A stretch of 64,000 nucleotides of DNA from NCBI RefSeq assembly GCF_000744105.1, contig NZ_JQLH01000001.1, positions 3,726,001-3,790,000 of the forward strand, read 5' to 3'. The notes below the pieces were generated by a model that was not told the DNA's origin, searched no databases, and saw only the letters and a program-made list of their open reading frames with translations. This document shows positions 1 through 8,252 of the stretch, in pieces. Position 1 is the first letter of the stretch; each line of letters begins with the position of its first letter. The translations under genes and the position numbers were made by a program. The stretch comes from Maribacter forsetii DSM 18668 (GTDB taxonomy: Bacteria > Bacteroidota > Bacteroidia > Flavobacteriales > Flavobacteriaceae).

Positions 1-718
1 CAGAAGGATTCATTGTAATTTCTGAGCATACAATTGTAGTAATATCATCATTTACCGCTAATATTAAACCCGGCAGCCCCCAATAAAGTCCAGGACCTTG
101 ATTTATTGGAATTTCTGGTGTATACCACGCTACAATTTCTACTTCCTTAATCGTAAATTCTTCGTCTTTCTTCTCTTCATCTTTATTTTCTTCTCCCCTA
201 CCCGGTCTTCTGAAAATAGCACTCATATTTGGTCGTTTAATGGTCTTAGTTGCTGTTGCCTTAAAAGCAGTATAATTTCCAATTTTCTTAGATTCGCTAC
301 CCATTTTCCACTCTAAGGCTTCCAGCTCATCATCGATCAAGAATATTTTACCTAGCAGCTCATTTTTTATCAAATAACGTTGCTCTTTAATATCCTTATA
401 CAAATCACCATCAGTACCGGCCATAGCTCCAAAACGCGGACCACGACCACCACCTCTTTCACCTGGTTGCTCTAATTTTTCTTCCTCCTTATAAATAGAT
501 GCTGTTTTATCAAAACTGAGCACAAAGGTTTTTTCATTTGCCTTTTTTATGCGCTCCATCATAGCCTTTTTTCTATCCTCTGGTATATTTCTATTACCAA
601 AATCAAAATTCACCTGAGTTTTACTCTGGTACACGGCCTTACCTTGAAAATCTTGCGCTTGCACGGTAGCGACCGTAAAAACTATTGTAAATGCTATAAA
701 CCACTTAAATCTTATCAT
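1..718 (-). CDS. GLPGLI family protein, 3' end cut by window
   Basis: The first 239 codons of a minus-strand gene are present; the rest lies beyond base 1. It starts at ATG 718-716 with a short signal peptide (MIRFKWFIAFTIVFTVATVQA, cleavage probably before QDF), so the product is exported. The family-naming motif GLPGLIL is visible near base 75-95 (YWGLPGLILAVNDD). A charged, glycine-rich loop (RGGGRGPRF) and a Lys/Glu-rich stretch (EENKDEEKKDEE) sit between the conserved blocks. GLPGLI proteins are common in Bacteroidota, are predicted periplasmic or outer-membrane associated, and have no established biochemical role. The gene is divergent from the kinase at 913 across a 194-bp gap. Family assignment is firm; function is unknown. 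Confidence 0.85.
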   Translation of the reverse strand, partial: MIRFKWFIAFTIVFTVATVQAQDFQGKAVYQSKTQVNFDFGNRNIPEDRKKAMMERIKKANEKTFVLSFDKTASIYKEEEKLEQPGERGGGRGPRFGAMAGTDGDLYKDIKEQRYLIKNELLGKIFLIDDELEALEWKMGSESKKIGNYTAFKATATKTIKRPNMSAIFRRPGRGEENKDEEKKDEEFTIKEVEIVAWYTPEIPINQGPGLYWGLPGLILAVNDDITTIVCSEITMNPS

Positions 719-912
719 GTTCTAGAATTAAATATAGAAGTATGACATTATTTTTTGCTTTTGGTTTAATCGATTATTGTTAATAATTGAATTCAGGTAA
801 TTATTTTTATGCCATACATCAAATATGTTTTTACTTCCTGTAGTTATCTTGTATCTTGTACCATCTAATATTCTTATAGAACAAGAACACAACCATTAAT
901 CAATTTAATTCT

Positions 913-1527
913 ATGCACATAGCAGTTGCCGGAAATATAGGTGCCGGGAAAACTACCCTAACCAGATTACTTGCAAAACATTATAAATGGGAACCTCATT
1001 TTGAAGATGTAGTCGAGAACCCATATTTAGATGATTTTTACAACCAAATGGAACGCTGGAGTTTTAACCTTCAGATTTACTTTTTAAATAGTAGATATAG
1101 ACAAATTCTACAAATCAAAGAAAGCGGTAAGGAAATTATACAGGATAGAACCATTTACGAGGATGCACATATTTTTGCACCCAACTTACACGCCATGGGT
1201 CTTATGACCAATAGAGATTTTCAAAACTACTCTAGTTTGTTTGAACTGATGGAGACCTTGGTTGATCCACCAGATCTTCTTATCTACTTACGTAGCTCCA
1301 TACCTAACTTGGTAAAACAAATACATAAGAGAGGAAGAGAATATGAAAACACGATTTCAATTGACTACTTAAGCCGTTTGAACGAGCGCTACGAAGCTTG
1401 GATACATGGGTATAACAAAGGCAATCTATTGATTATCGATGTTGACGATTTAGATTTTGTTGACAGCCCTGAAGATTTAGGTAGTATACTTAATAAAATT
1501 GACGCTCAAATAAACGGTCTATTTTAA
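913..1527 (+). CDS. Deoxynucleoside kinase (dNK/dGK-dAK family)
   Basis: 204 residues, the usual size for bacterial deoxynucleoside kinases, which phosphorylate salvaged deoxynucleosides to 5'-monophosphates with ATP. The P-loop GNIGAGKTTL lies at about residues 8-17. The central DRTIYEDAHIFA block (about 78-89) carries the DR(S/T) and catalytic-acid region of the family. An RGREYE segment (about 142-147) matches the arginine-rich lid. Specificity (dA, dG or dC) cannot be read from sequence alone. The ATG at 913 sits directly before the first beta strand (HIAVAGNIG), so the start is well placed. Only 26 bp separates it from pabB, so co-transcription with the p-aminobenzoate genes is likely. 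Confidence 0.88.
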   Translation: MHIAVAGNIGAGKTTLTRLLAKHYKWEPHFEDVVENPYLDDFYNQMERWSFNLQIYFLNSRYRQILQIKESGKEIIQDRTIYEDAHIFAPNLHAMGLMTNRDFQNYSSLFELMETLVDPPDLLIYLRSSIPNLVKQIHKRGREYENTISIDYLSRLNERYEAWIHGYNKGNLLIIDVDDLDFVDSPEDLGSILNKIDAQINGLF

Positions 1528-1553
1528 GTTCAATTTCGCAAAGCCCGAAACCA

Positions 1554-2528
1554 TTGGAAAATTTTGAAAATAAAGTGACAAGCTTTCTTCAAGATGAAAT
1601 TCCGTTTTTCTTTATTATAGATTTTGAAAAAAAGGTAAAACAGGTTTATACTTTTGAAGAAGCGGCAGACGAAAATATCTATTTCAATATCAAGGGCAAT
1701 GGTAATGATGAAAACCTTATCAAAACCTCACCTGAAATCTCCAATTTCGACTTAAATCCTACATTGGTTTCTAAAGAAATTTATGAGAAGGCATTTACGA
1801 CCGTTAAGCACGAACTAAATACAGGCAATAGCTTTTTGCTAAATCTTACCTTTCCTACGGCACTTGACACCACTGTAAATTTAGATGATATTTATCAAAA
1901 AGCACATGCTCCGTACAAGCTTTTATACAAAGATAAATTTGTTGTTTTTTCTCCGGAATGCTATCTAAAAGTAAAAGATGGAAAGATTTTTTCTTACCCA
2001 ATGAAAGGCACTATCAATAGTAACGTGCCCAATGCAAAAGAACTTTTACTTTCCAATAAAAAGGAATTGTACGAACATAATACCATTGTAGACCTTATAC
2101 GAAACGACCTTTCCATGATAGCTAAAAAAATTAGGGTCAATAAATTTAGATTTGTAGATACCATTAAAAAAGGGAATCAAGAACTTTTGCAAACCAGTAC
2201 TGAAATACAAGGGGAATTACCTGACAACTGGAAAAATGAATTTGCCTCTTTATTACTAAAAACATTACCCGCAGGATCTATTAGCGGAGCACCTAAAAAG
2301 AAAACCTTGGAGATTATTTCTAAGGCGGAAATTGCACCCAGAGGATTCTACACCGGTATCTTTGGCGTATTTGATGGACAACAGGTAGATAGTGCAGTTA
2401 GTATTAGATTTATTGAAAAAATAGACGGTAATCTTGTTTACAAAAGTGGTGGCGGAATTACCCACCTCAGCGAGATGGAAGATGAATATCAAGAACTTTT
2501 AGAAAAAATATATGTACCCATTATTTGA
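1554..2528 (+). CDS. pabB: Aminodeoxychorismate synthase component I (PabB)
   Basis: 324 residues, covering only the chorismate-binding catalytic domain; the N-terminal domain of classical 450-residue PabB is absent, as in many Bacteroidota. It converts chorismate plus ammonia to 4-amino-4-deoxychorismate for folate. PMKGT at about residue 145 carries the lysine that distinguishes PabB (PIKGT type) from anthranilate synthase (PIAGT type). The LPAGSISGAPKKKTLEII block (about 238-255) is the C-terminal signature. The start appears to be TTG at 1554: no in-frame ATG lies between the preceding stop and the conserved region. The 3' end overlaps pabC by 17 bp, implying translational coupling. No glutamine amidotransferase partner (PabA) is seen here. 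Confidence 0.88.
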   Translation: MENFENKVTSFLQDEIPFFFIIDFEKKVKQVYTFEEAADENIYFNIKGNGNDENLIKTSPEISNFDLNPTLVSKEIYEKAFTTVKHELNTGNSFLLNLTFPTALDTTVNLDDIYQKAHAPYKLLYKDKFVVFSPECYLKVKDGKIFSYPMKGTINSNVPNAKELLLSNKKELYEHNTIVDLIRNDLSMIAKKIRVNKFRFVDTIKKGNQELLQTSTEIQGELPDNWKNEFASLLLKTLPAGSISGAPKKKTLEIISKAEIAPRGFYTGIFGVFDGQQVDSAVSIRFIEKIDGNLVYKSGGGITHLSEMEDEYQELLEKIYVPII

Positions 2529-3114
2529 ATCTGTTTGTATAGAAAATAGTCAAATTAAAAATGCACATTATCACGAGGCTAGATTTAGAAGGTCTTATAT
2601 GCAACAATATAAAACCCACCCTACGTATTCTTTGTTCGATGGCATACATTTGACCAATTTAGACCCTAATTTAAAATACAAACTGCGCATAGGCTACAAG
2701 CAACATGGCACGCGATTCTCCTTTTCTGAATATGAAAACAGTATACCTTCTTCGCTCAAGCTAGTAAGCGATGACACCATATCTTACAACGTAAAAAGGA
2801 ACAACCGTAAAAAATTGAACAACCTCTATAAGCAAAAAGGAGACTTTGACGATGTTTTAATTATTAAAAACGGACTTGTTACAGACACTTCTTATGCCAA
2901 CATTCTACTTAAGGACAGTAAACAGATTGTAACTCCAGCAACTCCACTACTTGAAGGCACCTGTAGAGCTAGATTATTGGATGAAAATAAGATTACGGAA
3001 AAAAGAATTTCAGAAGCTGTTATACAAAATTTTGACAGCTTTCAATTGATTAATGCCCTAAATGATTTTGATGAAACCAGATGGGTACCTATTACAAAGA
3101 TTAATAGGGGATAA
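2512..3114 (+). CDS. pabC: Aminotransferase class IV, probable aminodeoxychorismate lyase (PabC)
   Basis: 200 residues, shorter than the 270-residue E. coli PabC but typical of the compact flavobacterial form. PabC is a PLP enzyme that eliminates pyruvate from aminodeoxychorismate to give p-aminobenzoate. The candidate PLP lysine lies in the YNVKRNNRKKLNN region, and the class IV motif is visible as VTDTSYANILL followed by TPLLEGTCRARLL. The reading frame starts inside the last codons of pabB (17-bp overlap), and this pairing is the main argument for PabC rather than a branched-chain or D-amino-acid aminotransferase. The gene converges on the App1-like gene with only 2 bp between stop codons. 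Confidence 0.8.
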   Translation: MYPLFESVCIENSQIKNAHYHEARFRRSYMQQYKTHPTYSLFDGIHLTNLDPNLKYKLRIGYKQHGTRFSFSEYENSIPSSLKLVSDDTISYNVKRNNRKKLNNLYKQKGDFDDVLIIKNGLVTDTSYANILLKDSKQIVTPATPLLEGTCRARLLDENKITEKRISEAVIQNFDSFQLINALNDFDETRWVPITKINRG

Positions 3115-3116
3115 AA

Positions 3117-4118
3117 TCATATAAAACCGTTTTTCTTTGCGTGATCAATAGCTTCAGCTGTTTTATTGACCATTAAAAAAGGTATATCTTTAAAGTCTGC
3201 AAATAGATTTTCAATACGTGCCATTCTTTTGCTGTGGTTGACACTACGTAAATAAATAGCTTTTATTCTACCCGGAAAAAGCATGGATATCTCTTGATAA
3301 ATATCACCATCTTTTTCACCACTATCACCAATTAATATAAAAGGTAATTCTGGATAGGATTTTAATAAATTACTGATTTCTTTTTGCTTCTGTGGCTTTT
3401 CATCACTCTTCTTCCTCATTTTAAAACTCGCCATGCTACGGAGCAAAACCGGACCTTTAGGAAAATTATTGGTCTTTAAGAAAAGTTCAAGATACCTATA
3501 CAAATTCCAAGGACTATGACTCACATAAAAAATAGGATTTGCCTCGTTTCCTGTTTTACCCTGATGTAGTTTTGTATAAAAATCCGATGCTCCTTCTAAC
3601 TGAGACCGCTTAGTAGCTCTTTTAAACATTGTGTTTATAATGACCTTCCATTTTAAAGAAGACACTACTCCCGTATGTAAAATGGTATCATCAATATCAC
3701 TGATTACCCCAAATTTGGCTTGCTTACATGGTATTAGCATTTCACCGGGAAAACGATTTTGCAGAAGTATCTCTCTTTTTAAATTTGTATTGCCAAACGA
3801 TAACTCAAATTTTACCCATCCCTCATCATTTGCCAAATCTTGAAGCCCCTCTATATTCTCATCAATTAGATAATAACCATCACCATCAGTAGCTCCCTCT
3901 ACTGTTTCACCGTTAGAAAATGTAATTTTTAAAGGAGCATTTTTAATTTCATCGGTTTCAAAACGCTTCCATGTATTCTTAATTAAATTAAAAAAACCTT
4001 TTTGATCCAAATCGATATTTTCATCTTCAATTGCCCTACCCCTTACATACAAACGATTAGCACTACCGTAGGACTGAAAATTAATGATTTGAAGTTTATC
4101 TTTTTTAAAAATACCCAT
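3117..4118 (-). CDS. App1-type phosphatase domain protein (DUF2183)
   Basis: 333 residues from ATG 4118 (MGIFKKDKLQI). A TTG nine codons upstream is possible, but the ATG gives a better N-terminus. The C-terminal half carries the App1/DUF2183 HAD-like core: SDIDDTILHTG supplies the DxDxT nucleophile motif, VSHSPWNLYRYLELFL follows, and ILIGDSGEKDGDIYQEI provides the acidic GDSxxxD motif. The N-terminal half is a beta-rich domain with YVRGRAIED, resembling the Ig-like part of these proteins. Yeast App1 is a phosphatidate phosphatase; the substrate of bacterial homologues is not established. No signal peptide or membrane segment is seen, so it is probably cytoplasmic. Confidence 0.82.
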   Translation of the reverse strand: MGIFKKDKLQIINFQSYGSANRLYVRGRAIEDENIDLDQKGFFNLIKNTWKRFETDEIKNAPLKITFSNGETVEGATDGDGYYLIDENIEGLQDLANDEGWVKFELSFGNTNLKREILLQNRFPGEMLIPCKQAKFGVISDIDDTILHTGVVSSLKWKVIINTMFKRATKRSQLEGASDFYTKLHQGKTGNEANPIFYVSHSPWNLYRYLELFLKTNNFPKGPVLLRSMASFKMRKKSDEKPQKQKEISNLLKSYPELPFILIGDSGEKDGDIYQEISMLFPGRIKAIYLRSVNHSKRMARIENLFADFKDIPFLMVNKTAEAIDHAKKNGFI

Positions 4119-4353
4119 GACGTTAAAATTACGGTCTTTCAACAACCTTTAAAATTTTTATTTCAAAAATTATCGAATTAAACGTTCACAATCATCCATT
4201 CTCCGCCTGCGTTTTTAGCGAAAGTCGGTTTCACTCACCCAAAAGCAGTGTTAACTCATTACTCGTTTTAAAACCTATAGTATTACCATAGTTTTAGACA
4301 AGCAAACATGAATAATAACCCACTTGTGTACGCAAGTCTAAAATTTAAACATT

Positions 4354-5061
4354 ATGAGACCAAAAAAGAATCCACAAAAAGACCTGAATAAAAAGAGCGG
4401 AATGTTCTTTGTTGTCGGACTACTATTAGTATTAGGTATGGTGTACACCGCATTAGAATGGAAATCATTTGACCCTATCTATGATATTGATGTAGCCTTG
4501 AACGATGTTGATGACTCAATTGACGATGAAGAAGTTCCTATTTTCGAAATAGAAGTAACTCCGCCTCCAAAACCACCAGTTTTACCAACTGAAATAGAAA
4601 TTATTGAAGATGATGATCCTATTGAAGAAACTGAAGTTATTGCCATTGAAATAACACCAGACACCGAAGTTGTAGATCCAACAGATTTTGAGGTCATAGA
4701 AGAGCCCGAAGAGGTAAAAGTAAATTGGATTACCATTGAAGAAGTTCCAGTATTCCCAGGGTGTGAAAATGAAAAAGATAAAAGAGCTTGTTTTAATGAC
4801 ATGATGCAAAAGCATATTCGTAAAAACTTTCGTTACCCAGAATTAGCTCAAGAAATGAACATTGAAGGCAAAGTGAATACAACATTCATGATTAACAATG
4901 ATGGTACTATTGGCACTATTCAAAAAAGAGGTCCGCACGATGTACTAGAAAAAGAAGCTGTAAGAATCTTATCGAAACTGCCAAAAATGACCCCTGGTAA
5001 ACAAAGAGGTTCTGCTGTAAAAGTTTCCTTCGCAATTCCTATTACATTCAGATTACAATAA
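4354..5061 (+). CDS. tonB: Energy transducer TonB
   Basis: 235 residues. A short cytoplasmic segment (MRPKKNPQKDLNKKS) is followed by one transmembrane helix (about 16-34, MFFVVGLLLVLGMVYTALEW). Next comes a long acidic and proline-rich periplasmic spacer (about 50-130), then a TonB C-terminal domain. That domain has the Bacteroidota form: VPVFPGC(137) and RAC(146)FNDMMQKHI, GKVNTTFMINNDGTIG and a terminal PITFRLQ. It would carry proton-motive-force energy from ExbB/ExbD to outer-membrane receptors. No exbBD is next to it; one such pair lies at 54-55 kb. The gene stands alone with a strong terminator immediately after it. A paralogue at 16943 lacks both cysteines. Confidence 0.87.
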   Translation: MRPKKNPQKDLNKKSGMFFVVGLLLVLGMVYTALEWKSFDPIYDIDVALNDVDDSIDDEEVPIFEIEVTPPPKPPVLPTEIEIIEDDDPIEETEVIAIEITPDTEVVDPTDFEVIEEPEEVKVNWITIEEVPVFPGCENEKDKRACFNDMMQKHIRKNFRYPELAQEMNIEGKVNTTFMINNDGTIGTIQKRGPHDVLEKEAVRILSKLPKMTPGKQRGSAVKVSFAIPITFRLQ

Positions 5062-5074
5062 CTCTGAAAACAAA

Positions 5075-5102
5075 AAAACCATCAGCAAAGCTGATGGTTT
5101 TT
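5075..5102. terminator. Bidirectional intrinsic terminator between tonB and hppA
   Basis: Twelve-base arms (AAAACCATCAGC at 5075-5086, GCTGATGGTTTT at 5090-5101) with an AAA loop. There are A/T runs on both sides, so it can serve tonB on the plus strand and hppA on the minus strand. It lies 13 bp after the tonB stop and 18 bp after the hppA stop. Confidence 0.9.
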
Positions 5103-5120
5103 AATATTCTAAATGTGAAA

Positions 5121-7547
5121 TTACTGTTTATTAATCTCCACTTTCTCTATAGTTATTTCTGTAGCTGTACCTTTTTTCTCAACGGTAGCATTTTCAAAAG
5201 CTTTCAATTGAGCTTCTACTTCTGCCTTAGTACCATTATAAATTACTTCTTCTGTAACAGACTTACCATTAACAGTAGTAGAATAAGTGACAATAGCTTC
5301 CGCCAAATTTTCACTTTCTACATTCATTTCTATGGTTACTTCTTTCGTATCATTTAACGATGCAACACCTTCTTCTGCATGACCACCTAATATTGGTGCA
5401 ATTACCAAACCTATTAAACAAGTCAATTTAATTAAGATGTTCATTGAAGGTCCAGATGTATCTTTAAAAGGATCACCAACAGTATCACCAGTTACAGCTG
5501 CCTTATGAGCCTCTGAGCCTTTATAGGTCATTTCGCCATTAATCTCAACACCTGCCTCAAATGATTTCTTGGCATTATCCCAAGCACCACCAGCATTGTT
5601 CTGAAAGATTGCCCACAATACACCAGATACTGTTACACCTGCCATATAACCACCTAACATTTCTGCGATTGCCAATTTGTTCATTCCAAATAACATTGGA
5701 ACGAATGCAATGACTAAAGGAAAACCAATAGTCAACAATCCTGGCAACATCATTTCTTTTAATGAAGCTTGTGTAGATATCGCCACACATTTATCATATT
5801 CAGGTTTACCCGTACCTTCCATTATACCGGGTATATCCTTAAACTGACGCCTAACCTCCTGTACCATTTCCATAGCTGCTTTACCAACCGCATTCATTGC
5901 CAAGGCAGAGAATACTACCGGCACCATACCGCCAACAAATAACATTGCCAATACCGGAGCCTTGAAAATGTTGATTCCATCAATTCCCGTAAAAGTTACG
6001 TACGCAGCAAATAAAGCCAAAGAAGTCAATGCAGCAGAAGCAATAGCAAAACCTTTTCCTGTAGCGGCAGTGGTGTTACCAACTGAATCTAAAATATCCG
6101 TTCTTTCTCTTACAATAGGTTCTTGCTCACTCATTTCAGCAATACCACCTGCATTATCGGATATTGGACCGAATGCATCAATTGCCAATTGCATAGCCGT
6201 AGTTGCCATCATTGCAGAGGCAGCCAACGCTACACCGTAAAAACCTGCAAAAGCATAAGATGCCCAAATAGCACCTGCAAATAGCAATACCGATGGGAAT
6301 GTAGAAATCATACCCGTTGCCAAACCTGCAATAATATTAGTACCGGCACCAGTACTTGATTGTTGTACTATTTTTAAGATAGGAGACTTCCCTAATCCTG
6401 TATAATATTCGGTTACCGAAGAAATAACGGCACCTACTACCAAACCTACTAAAGTGGCATAAAAAACACGCATTGCTGAAACCTCCACTAATCCTTCACC
6501 AAAGAATTCCATTTTCATAGTTTCCGGCAACATCCACGTTACCAAACCAAAACAAGAAACTGCAACCAAAATAATCGATGTCCAGTTTCCTATATTTAAA
6601 GCACCCATTACTTGGGCTTCTTTTGCATCGTTACTTTTGATTTTCACCAACATGGTACCGATAATCGATATAATGATACCTACCCCTGCAATTGCCATTG
6701 GTAATAAAATAGGACCTATACCACCAAAGGCATCGGTTATACTACCGCCCATATCTTTTATGACATAGTTACCTAGAACCATAGCCGCTAAAACAGTTGC
6801 CACATACGAACCGAACAAATCTGCACCCATACCAGCAACATCACCTACATTATCACCTACATTATCTGCAATAGTAGCAGGGTTACGAGGATCATCTTCA
6901 GGAATTCCCGCTTCTACCTTACCTACTAAATCCGCACCCACATCTGCAGCTTTTGTATAAATACCACCGCCCACACGTGCAAAAAGTGCAATTGACTCCG
7001 CTCCTAAAGAGAAACCTGCAAGTGTTTCAAGAACGACAGTCATATCCATAGTCGATGTCCAAACACCGCCCATGAAAAATTGAAAAAATATGATAAAAAA
7101 TACGGTCAGTCCCAATACCGCCAATCCAGCAACACCAAGCCCCATTACGGTACCACCGCCAAAAGATATCTTTAAGGCATTTGGCAAACTTGTGCGTGCC
7201 GCTTGTGTTGTTCTTACATTCGTTTTTGTTGCTATTTTCATACCTATATTACCCGCATATGCAGAAAATATAGCTCCAAAAATAAATGCGACCACAATTA
7301 GCATATGTGTTGTGGGCACTACAAAAGAAACGATAGCAAGCAGAACACTTACGATTACAACGAATACAGCCAAAAGCTTATATTCTGCACTTAAAAAGGC
7401 TAAGGCACCCTCGTAAATGTAATCCGATATTTCTTTCATTTTTCCATCTCCGGCGTGTTGTTTCATCACCCAAGACCTTTTAATGCCCATGTAAATTAGG
7501 CCTAGTACTGCCATAAGAATTGGCATGTAAATCATCATTGACTCCAT
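5121..7547 (-). CDS. hppA: Membrane-bound ion-pumping pyrophosphatase (K+-dependent type)
   Basis: 808 residues. It hydrolyses pyrophosphate and pumps H+ or Na+ across the inner membrane through about 16 helices. The pyrophosphate/Mg site is visible as DVGADLVGKVEAG and EDDPRNPATIADNVGDNVGD (about residues 205-240), with further acidic blocks at DAFGPISDNAGGIAEM and DTVGDPFKDTSGPSMNI. GNTTAATGKGF (about 488-498) has Ala where K+-independent enzymes have Lys, which places it in the K+-dependent group; H+ versus Na+ transport cannot be settled by eye. After the last helix (NILIKLTCLIGLVIAPILGG) there are about 73 extra charged residues (736-808). A small dyad, TTAGTTG/CAACTAA at 7559-7578, lies just upstream of the start. 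Confidence 0.95.
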   Translation of the reverse strand: MESMMIYMPILMAVLGLIYMGIKRSWVMKQHAGDGKMKEISDYIYEGALAFLSAEYKLLAVFVVIVSVLLAIVSFVVPTTHMLIVVAFIFGAIFSAYAGNIGMKIATKTNVRTTQAARTSLPNALKISFGGGTVMGLGVAGLAVLGLTVFFIIFFQFFMGGVWTSTMDMTVVLETLAGFSLGAESIALFARVGGGIYTKAADVGADLVGKVEAGIPEDDPRNPATIADNVGDNVGDVAGMGADLFGSYVATVLAAMVLGNYVIKDMGGSITDAFGGIGPILLPMAIAGVGIIISIIGTMLVKIKSNDAKEAQVMGALNIGNWTSIILVAVSCFGLVTWMLPETMKMEFFGEGLVEVSAMRVFYATLVGLVVGAVISSVTEYYTGLGKSPILKIVQQSSTGAGTNIIAGLATGMISTFPSVLLFAGAIWASYAFAGFYGVALAASAMMATTAMQLAIDAFGPISDNAGGIAEMSEQEPIVRERTDILDSVGNTTAATGKGFAIASAALTSLALFAAYVTFTGIDGINIFKAPVLAMLFVGGMVPVVFSALAMNAVGKAAMEMVQEVRRQFKDIPGIMEGTGKPEYDKCVAISTQASLKEMMLPGLLTIGFPLVIAFVPMLFGMNKLAIAEMLGGYMAGVTVSGVLWAIFQNNAGGAWDNAKKSFEAGVEINGEMTYKGSEAHKAAVTGDTVGDPFKDTSGPSMNILIKLTCLIGLVIAPILGGHAEEGVASLNDTKEVTIEMNVESENLAEAIVTYSTTVNGKSVTEEVIYNGTKAEVEAQLKAFENATVEKKGTATEITIEKVEINKQ

Positions 7548-7599
7548 TTAATCTATTGTTAGTTGTTAGATCAACTAATGTAGTAAATTAGAATAGAAT

Positions 7600-7632
7600 A
7601 AAAAAAGCCACTTTTTCTTAGAAAAAGTGGCT
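7600..7632 (-). terminator. Intrinsic terminator of ppa
   Basis: Twelve-base arms AGCCACTTTTTC (7606-7617) and GAAAAAGTGGCT (7621-7632) with a 3-base loop. On the minus strand a T-run (complement of the A-run before 7606) follows. It separates the ppa transcript from hppA, so the two pyrophosphatases are adjacent but probably not one operon. Confidence 0.9.
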
Positions 7633-7652
7633 CAAATAAGGTAAAATATTAT

Positions 7653-8180
7653 TTATATCATAAAAGTGCGCTTCGCTTTGTGCTCACTATTATCATATCT
7701 TTCAACACATTCATGGTAAATCTCTACCGCTTTCGCAGCATCGCTCCATCCACCTGTATCTACTTTTTTCTCTTCTAAATCTTTATATACTTGAAAGAAA
7801 TGTTCTATTTCCTTTAATCTATGCGGATTTAAATCGCTAATGTCATTATTATTACTCCAAATTGGATCAGAAACCGGTACACAGATAATTTTCTCATCTG
7901 GTCCTTTTTCATCTGTCATGTGGAAAACTCCTATTGGTTTTACCTCCATTACCGTCATTGGGTAAGTAGGCTCCGTTCCCATTACCAAAACATCTAATGG
8001 ATCTTTATCCAATGCTAAAGTTTCAGGAATGAATCCGTAATCACCTGGATACATCATTGAAGAAAATAACATACGATCAAAACGAATTTTATGTAAATCG
8101 AAGTCGTATTCGTATTTGTTTCTACTTCCTTTCGGAATTTCTATTAAAACATCAAAGGTCAATCCTTTTGCTGCTGCCAT
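7653..8180 (-). CDS. ppa: Inorganic pyrophosphatase (soluble, family I)
   Basis: 175 residues, the normal length of bacterial family I enzymes, which hydrolyse cytosolic pyrophosphate with Mg2+ and drive biosynthetic reactions. The signature DKDPLDVLV (about 66-74) holds the metal-binding aspartates. It is preceded by MMYPGDYGFIPETLA and followed by GVFHMTDEKGPDEKIICVP, both conserved active-site blocks; KGSRNKYEYD near the N-terminus supplies the substrate Lys/Glu. The start MAAAKGLTF is the only reasonable one. It lies directly upstream of hppA on the same strand but ends at its own terminator. Confidence 0.95.
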   Translation of the reverse strand: MAAAKGLTFDVLIEIPKGSRNKYEYDFDLHKIRFDRMLFSSMMYPGDYGFIPETLALDKDPLDVLVMGTEPTYPMTVMEVKPIGVFHMTDEKGPDEKIICVPVSDPIWSNNNDISDLNPHRLKEIEHFFQVYKDLEEKKVDTGGWSDAAKAVEIYHECVERYDNSEHKAKRTFMI

Positions 8181-8252
8181 ATTAAAAGTTGTTTAAATTC
8201 TAGTTTGTTATGAAACGTTACTTATTAGTTATAATTGTAAAAATTAATCGAA

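Noticed and set aside
4119..4145. TTG start for the App1-like gene nine codons upstream of the ATG
   Set aside because: The ATG at 4118 gives a normal N-terminus and better codon context; TTG is not needed.
4479..4815. Two open frames opposite the tonB spacer
   Set aside because: They are rich in Ser/Gly/Thr or Phe/Tyr/Asn because they mirror the acidic spacer codons; no start signal or domain.
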